Source of the DNA: Neoechinorhynchus agilis
Taxonomy: Eukaryota > Acanthocephala
Assembly: GCA_051530055.1 (NCBI GenBank)
Contig: CM121341.1
Span: 8,370,001 to 8,434,000, forward strand
Length of the DNA: 64,000 bases
Direction: 5' to 3'
Position 1 is the stretch's first letter, and each line of letters starts with the position of its first letter. Shown piece by piece: positions 58,411-64,000 of this stretch. Below the pieces are notes generated by a model that made no database searches, was not told the origin of the DNA, and was given only the letters and a program-made list of their open reading frames with translations. The translations under genes were made by a program, and so were the position numbers.

Positions 58411-58635
58411 TCACTGCATAGTTTCATCGGTTTCCTGATCTGTGATGAAGAGATGTTGAACTTCATGCCATTGTTTTCCTCGGTTGATTCTATTAAATAT
58501 CCCTCGAGCTGTTACGTCCGCAGTTCGTTCAAGAACAAAGCAAGAAACGACCACTGCGAGGAGATAAGTGGACGTTCGGGCCATTATCGTTTTATAAACG
58601 ACGCGACCGAAACGGGAATATCCATTTGATGCCAT
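58411..58635 (-). CDS. UQCR10: Cytochrome b-c1 complex subunit 9 (UQCR10)
   Basis: Single-helix subunit of respiratory complex III. From ATG 58635: MASNGYSRFGRVVYKTIMAR, then TSTYLLAVVVSCFVLERTAD (membrane helix with the conserved RTST start and ER...D end) and IFNRINRGKQWHEVQHLF, matching family IYDHINEGKLWKHIKHKY. It has 74 residues, about ten more than human at the C-terminus. The longer open frame begins with TTG at 58656 and is not needed. Single exon. Confidence 0.92.
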   Translation of the reverse strand: MASNGYSRFGRVVYKTIMARTSTYLLAVVVSCFVLERTADVTARGIFNRINRGKQWHEVQHLFITDQETDETMQ

Positions 58636-58748
58636 GATTGTATTTGAGTTGATCAAAAACGAAATCGATAACGATGAGAACTCTGAACCGAAAGAACATT
58701 TATCGTAAAGTTCTTTTGGAAGTCTGACTAACCCGTCACTTTCTGTTG

Positions 58749-58858
58749 GGTTTTAAGTGTGGCTTTTCTAACGGTTCAGGGTTTTGATTTTATGCGCTCT
58801 CCTCACTCAGATCGGCAATGGAATTATCAACCGTGAAAAAAGGCCACACTTAAAAACA
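58749..58858. repeat. Foldback unit at the left border of the 403-bp array
   Basis: GGTTTTAAGTGTGGCTTTT (58749) faces AAAAGGCCACACTTAAAAAC (to 58858). Its middle (ACGGTTCAGGGTTTTGATTT, TATGCGCTC, GATCGGCAATGGAATTAT) recurs at 63571-63650 on the far side of the array in the same orientation. Confidence 0.7.
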
Positions 58859-58916
58859 CTTAATAAAAAGTAAGACTTCAAATGAATAATTCAATAATTG
58901 GCCCAAAATTAGAAGT

Positions 58917-61900
58917 GGCCGAGTTTGTACATTCCGTAGTTGTGCCGAAGTGGTCAAATGGAATTTAGCCCTGAATCCCTGTTTGGCGGGTTAAAAGGGT
59001 TCAAAATCCACAATGGACGATGACTCAGAACAAAACTGGGACGAAATACCTCGGTGAAGGGAAGAGGAAACTCACTGATGAGTCCCGCTTCCTTGAGGTA
59101 TCTGAGATGAGAATCGAGAGAGATGAATACAAACTCGTTTCCGTATTTTTTTGAGAGTCAAAGTGATTCAATCACTTCTTTGATATATAAGAGATCGATT
59201 TGGCTTTATGATTTAAACGCAAACGAAAGAGATGTCTTAAGCATCTGAATAAAAAAAGATCCGGCTTGCCATTAAAACCATTTAAGAATTAAAAACGCTT
59301 ACACCGAAGTATAAATGCTGGCCGAGTTTGTACATTCCGTAGTTGTGCCGAGGTGGTCAAATGGAATTTAGCCCTGAATCCCTGTTTGGCGGGTTAAAAG
59401 GGTTCAAAATCCACAATGGACGATGACTCAGAACAAAACTGGGACGAAATACCTCGGTGAAGGGAAGAGGAAACTCACTGATGAGTCCCGCTTCCTTCTG
59501 GGGAGCTATCTGAGAATCGAGAGAGATGAATACAAACTCGTTTCCGTATTTTTTTGAGAGTCAAAGTGATTCAATCACTTCTCTGATATATAAGAGATCG
59601 ATTTGGCTTTATGATTTAAATGCAAACGGTCGATTTGGCTTTATGATTTAAACGCAAACGAAAGAGATGTCGCAAAACGTCCGAATAAAAAGAATCAAGC
59701 ACATTCCGACCATTTAAGTTAAAAACGCTTACACCGAAGTATAAATGCTGGCCGAGTTTGTACATTCCGTAGTTGTGCCGAAGTGGTCAAATGGAATTTA
59801 GCCCTGAATCCCTGTTTGACGGGTTAAAGGGTTCAAAATCCACAATGGACGATGACTCACAACAAAACTGGGACGAAATACCTCGTTTCAGGGAAGAGGA
59901 AACTCACTGATGAGTCCCGCTTCCTTCTGGGGAGCTATCTGAGAATCCGGAGAGATGAATACAAACTCGTTTCCGTATTTTTTTTGAGAGTCAAAGTGAG
60001 TCAATCACTTCTCTGATATATAAAAGATCGACGTGGCTTTATGATTTGCACGCAAACGAAAGAGATGTCTTAAGCATCTGAATAAAAAAAGATCCGGCTT
60101 GCCATTAAAACCATTTAAGAATTAAAAACGCTTACACCGAAGTGTAAATGCTGGCCGAGTTTGTACATTCCGTAGTTGTGCCGAAGTGGTCAAATGGAAT
60201 TAAGCCCTGAATCCCTGTTTGACCGGGTTAAAAGGGTTCAAAATCCACAATGGACGATGACTCACAACAAAACTGGGCCGAAATACCTCGGTGAAGGGAA
60301 GAGGAAACTCACTGATAAGTCCCGCTTCCTTCTGGGGAGCTATCTGAGAATCCGGGGAGATGAATACAAACTCGTTTCCGTATGTTTTTGAGAGAGTCAA
60401 AGTGATTCAATCACTTCCCTGATATATAAGGGGTGATTTGGCTTTACTGATTTAAACGCAAACGAAGAGATGTCTTAAACATCCGAATAAAAAGATCCGG
60501 CTTGCCACTAAAAACATTTAGGAATTAAATACGCTTACACCGAAGTATTAATGTTGGCCGAGTTTGTACATTCCGTAGTTGTGCCGGGGTGGTCAAACGG
60601 AATTTGGCCCAGAATCCCTGTTTGACGGGTTAAAAGGGTTCAAAATCCACAATGGACGATGACTCAGAACAAAACTGGGACGAAATACCTCGGTGAAGGG
60701 AAGAGGAAACTCACTGATGAGTCCCGCTTCCTTCTGGGGAGCTATCTGAGAATCGGGAGAGATGAATACAAACTCGTTTCCGTATTTTTTTGAGAGTCAA
60801 AGTGATTCAATCACTTCTCTGATATACAAGAGATCGACGTGGCTTTATGATTTGAACGCAAACGAAAGAGATGTCTTAAACATCTGAATAAAAAAGATCC
60901 GGCTTGCCATTAAAACCATTTAAGAATTAAAAACGCTTACACCGAAGTATAAATGTTGGCCGAGTTTGTACATTCCGTAGTTGTGCCGAAGTGGTCAAAT
61001 GGAATTAAGCCCTGAATCCCTGTTTGGCGGGTTAAAAGGGTTCAAAATCCACAATGGACGATGACTCTGAACAAAACTGGGACGAAATACCTCGGTGAAG
61101 GGAAGAGGAAACTCACTGATGAGTCCCGCTTCCTTCTGGGGAGCTATCTGAGAATCGGGAGAGATGAATACAAACTCGTTTCCGTATGTTTTTGAGAGTC
61201 AAAGTGATTCAATCACTTCTCTGATATATAAGAGATCGACGTGGCTTCATGATTTAAACGCAAACGAAAGAGATGTCATAAACATCTGAATAAAAAAAGA
61301 TCCGGCTTGCCACTAAAAACATTTAAGAATTAAAAACGCTTACACCGAAGTATAAATGTTGGCCGAGTTTGTACATTCCGTAGTTGTGCCGAAGTGGTCA
61401 AATGGAATTAAGCCCTGAATCCCTGTTTGACGGGTTAAAAGGGTTCAAAATCCACAATGGACGATGACTCTGAACAAAACTGGGACGAAATACCTCAGTG
61501 AAGGGAAGAGGAAACTCACTGATGAGTCCCGCTTCCTTCTGGGGAGCTATCTGAGAATCGGGCGAGATGAATACAAACTCGTTTCCGTATTTTTTTTAGA
61601 GTCAAAGTGATTCAATCACTTCCCTGATATATAAGAGATCGACGTGGTTTTATTATTTAAAAGCAAACGAAAGAGATGTCTTAAACATCCGAATAAAAAA
61701 GATCCGGCTTGCCATTAAAACCATTTAAGAATTAAAAACGCTTACACCGAAGTGTAAATGTTGGCCGAGTTTGTACATTCCGTAGTTGTGCCGAGCTGGT
61801 CAAATGGAATTTAGCCCTGAATCCCTGTTTGACGGGTTAAAAGGGTTCAAAATCCACAATGGACGATGACTCACAACAAAACTGGGCCGAAATACCTCGG

Positions 61901-63555
61901 TGAAGGGAACAGGAAACTCGCTGATGAGTCCCGCTTCCTTCTGGGGAGCTATCTGAGAATCGGGAGAGATGAATACAAACTCGTTTCCGTATTTTTTTGA
62001 GAGTCAAAGTGATTCAATCACTTCTCTGATATATAAGAGATCGATTTGGCTTTATGATTTAAACGCAAACGAAAGAGATGTCTTAAGCATCTGAATAAAA
62101 AAAGATCCGGCTTGCCATTAAAACCATTTAAGAATTAAAAACGCTTACACCGAAGTGTAAATGTTGGCCGAATTTGTACATTCCGTAGTTGTGCCGAAGT
62201 GGTCAAATGGAATTAAGCCCTGAATCCCTGTTTGGCGGGTTAAAAGGGTTCAAAATCCACAATGGACGATGACTCAGAACAAAACTGGGACGAAATACCT
62301 CGGTGAAGGGTAGAGGAAACTCACTGATGAGTCCCGCTTCCTTCTGGGGAGCTATCTGAGAATCCGGAGAGATGAATACAAACTCGTTTCCGTATTTTTT
62401 TGAGAGTCAAAGTGATTCAATCACTTCCCTGGTATATAAGAGGTCGATTTGGCTTTATGATTTAAACGCAAACGAAAGAGATGTCTTAAACATCCGAATA
62501 AAAAAAGATCCGGCTAGCCATTAAAAACATTTAAGAATTAAAAACGCTTACACCGAAGTATAAATGCTGGCCGAGTTTGTACATTCCGTAGTTGTGCCGA
62601 GGTGGTCAAATGGAATTAAGCCCTGAATCCCTGTTTGACGGGTTAAAAGGGTTCAAAATCCACAATTGACGATGACTCTGAACAAAACTGGGACGAAATA
62701 CCTCAGTGAAGGGAAGAGGAAACTCACTGATGAGTCCCGCTTCCTTCTGGGGAGCTATCTGAGAATCGGGAGAGATGAATACAAACTCGTTTCCGTATTT
62801 TTTTGAGAGTCAAAGTGATTAAATCACTTCTTTGATATATAAGAGATCGATTTGGCTTTATGATTTAAACGCAAACGAAAGAGATGTCTTAAGCATCTGA
62901 ATAAAAAAAGATCCGGCTTGCCATTAAAACCATTTAAGAATTAAAAACGCTTACACCGAAGTGTAAATGTTGGCCGAGTTTGTACATTCCGTAGTTGTGC
63001 CGAAGTGGTCAAATGGAATTAAGCCCTGAATCCCTGTTTGACAGGTTAAAAGGGTTCAAAATCCACAATGGACGATGACTCTGAACAAAACTGGGACGAA
63101 ATACCTCAGTGAAGGGAAGAGGAAACTCACTGATGAGTCCCGCTTCCTTCTGGGGAGCTATCTGAGAATCCGGAGAGATGAGCCATACTCGTTTCCGTAT
63201 TTTTGAGAGTCAAAGTGATTAAATCACTTCTTTGATATATAAGAGATCGATTTGGCTTTGCGTTTAAACACCGAATGAAAGTATGCTTAAACATCTGAAT
63301 CTAAAAAAGATCGGCGCCGTAAAACCAGAATTAAAAACGCTTACACCGAAGTGTAAATGTTGGCCGAGTTTGTACATTCCGTAGTTGTGCCGAGGTGGTC
63401 AAATGGAATTTAGCCCTGAATCCCTGTTTGACGGGTTAAAAGGGTTCAAAATCCACAATGGACGATGACTCATAACAAAACTGGGACGAAATACCTCGGT
63501 GAAGGGAAGAGGAAACTCACCTGGGGAGCTATCTGAGAATCGGGAGAGATTCATA
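58917..63555 (+). repeat. 403-bp satellite with tRNA-like Pol III promoter, 12 copies
   Basis: Unit starts are GGCCGAGTTTGTACATTCCG at 58917, 59320, 59750, 60153, 60556, 60958, 61361, 61763, 62166, 62569, 62972 and 63362. Spacing is 402-404 bp except 430 (a small internal duplication near 59625) and 390 (a deletion). Each unit has TGCCGAAGTGGTCAAATGG, close to a Leu/Ser tRNA A box. About 40 bases later comes GGGTTCAAAATCC, close to a B box with one extra A. A TATAAAT or TGTAAAT lies about 28 bases before the tRNA-like start. A run of T (usually seven) at about +200 could end Pol III transcription. Further on are the palindrome AAGTGATTCAATCACTT and GATATATAAGAG. The last copy is truncated. 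Confidence 0.93.
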
Positions 63556-64000
63556 CAAACTTATAATTGTACGGTTCAGGATTGTTGAGTATGATTTTAT
63601 GCGCTTCCCTTACTCCGATCGATAATAAAATTATAAGCCATGGAAAACGCCACTTTGAACGTAAACTTTTCAAATCTACACTTTTTAAGGGCAAAGTGTC
63701 AATTTTCGAAAACATAGACTTGATAAATCATGCGGTTGGAAAATCAAATGGATGTTTACATATTTGCAAATAATGCTTATAGATTTTTTAAGTGTTTGTG
63801 TTGAAAAAAATCGTTCCTAGGAAGTTTCTCTTTCTATGGTAGTGTATGAGCCAAACGTTGGTTTCGGTAGCCGATATCGACGATCGCATTTCCCTATTTG
63901 CTTTCGAGTGTACGAGTACCAACTAGAATTCGGACTTGTTTTTACGACTAAAATCGACCTGCCTCACTTCTCTATAATAACACCAATTCTTAAAACATCT
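63556..64000. other. Right flank of the 403-bp array
   Basis: 63571-63650 repeats the left-border sequence (ACGGTTCAGG, TGATTTTATGCGCT, AAATTATAAGCCATGG). The rest to the window end has no recognised feature. Confidence 0.5.

Noticed and set aside
58917-59000. A functional tRNA-Leu or tRNA-Ser gene in the satellite unit
   Set aside because: The A and B boxes are close to consensus, but the anticodon arm does not pair, the B box has an extra base and the acceptor stem is imperfect; best read as tRNA-derived.
60176-60391. Open frame MCRSGQMELSPESLFDRVKR in one satellite unit
   Set aside because: Present in only one of twelve copies and removed by small changes in the others; a by-product of the repeat.
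59085-63140. CTGATGAGTCCC in every 403-bp unit, which looks like a hammerhead core
   Set aside because: No GAAA follows at the right place. The bases lie in a local hairpin (ACTCA-CTGA-TGAGT, extended by GGAAG/CTTCC), which explains the string better.

Overview
The window reads as nuclear DNA of an invertebrate animal. It has split genes with short GT-AG introns (about 45-75 bp where clear), AT-rich spacers and animal gene families: virilizer, SEH1, MCRS1, CWC22, mitochondrial MRPS28, UQCR10 and ATP5ME, beta-tubulin, and a lamin-type intermediate filament protein. The filament protein has a lamin-like tail but no C-terminal CaaX box and no clear nuclear signal. That suits a non-chordate, perhaps protostome, animal. 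I cannot name the species.

Layout: 0.9-4.1 kb holds two decayed LINE 3' parts. 4.4-7.1 kb holds unrecognised minus-strand genes and a foldback element. 7.5-9.1 kb is an intact five-exon beta-tubulin gene. 9-19.4 kb is mostly non-coding, with a four-helix membrane protein at 12.1 kb and a single-pass membrane protein at 14-15 kb. 19.4-21.5 kb is a ~198-bp tandem array, followed by MRPS28 (22.4 kb), a large inverted-repeat element (23.3-24 kb), MCRS1 (25.3-28.5 kb, with a ~195-bp array in its second intron) and CWC22 (28.7-30.7 kb). 31-35 kb is a decayed LINE with endonuclease and reverse transcriptase, abutting a 167-bp satellite (36-39.8 kb). Then come virilizer (40.4-47.6 kb, with a ~138-bp array in an intron), another ~195-bp array (48-49.4 kb), a possible ciliary protein, the filament gene (50.5-52.2 kb), SEH1 (53.9-56.2 kb), ATP5ME, a third LINE fragment, UQCR10, and twelve copies of a ~403-bp satellite that looks like a tRNA-derived Pol III unit (58.9-63.6 kb).

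The host genes are unrelated housekeeping functions: the m6A writer complex, spliceosome and exon-junction assembly, nuclear pore, mitochondrial ribosome and respiratory chain, and cytoskeleton. They do not form a pathway cluster. The notable theme is how repeats sit inside genes. Arrays and foldback elements fill canonical introns of MCRS1, VIRMA and SEH1. In three conserved genes (CWC22, SEH1, VIRMA) the segment that must be removed to restore the family's conserved sequence is not bounded by a usable GT-AG pair, or has a competing GT-AG pair that damages the protein. Those segments are instead bounded by short direct repeats or inverted repeats. Insertion-derived introns with unusual boundaries are the best candidate here for a new system; transcript data would decide it.
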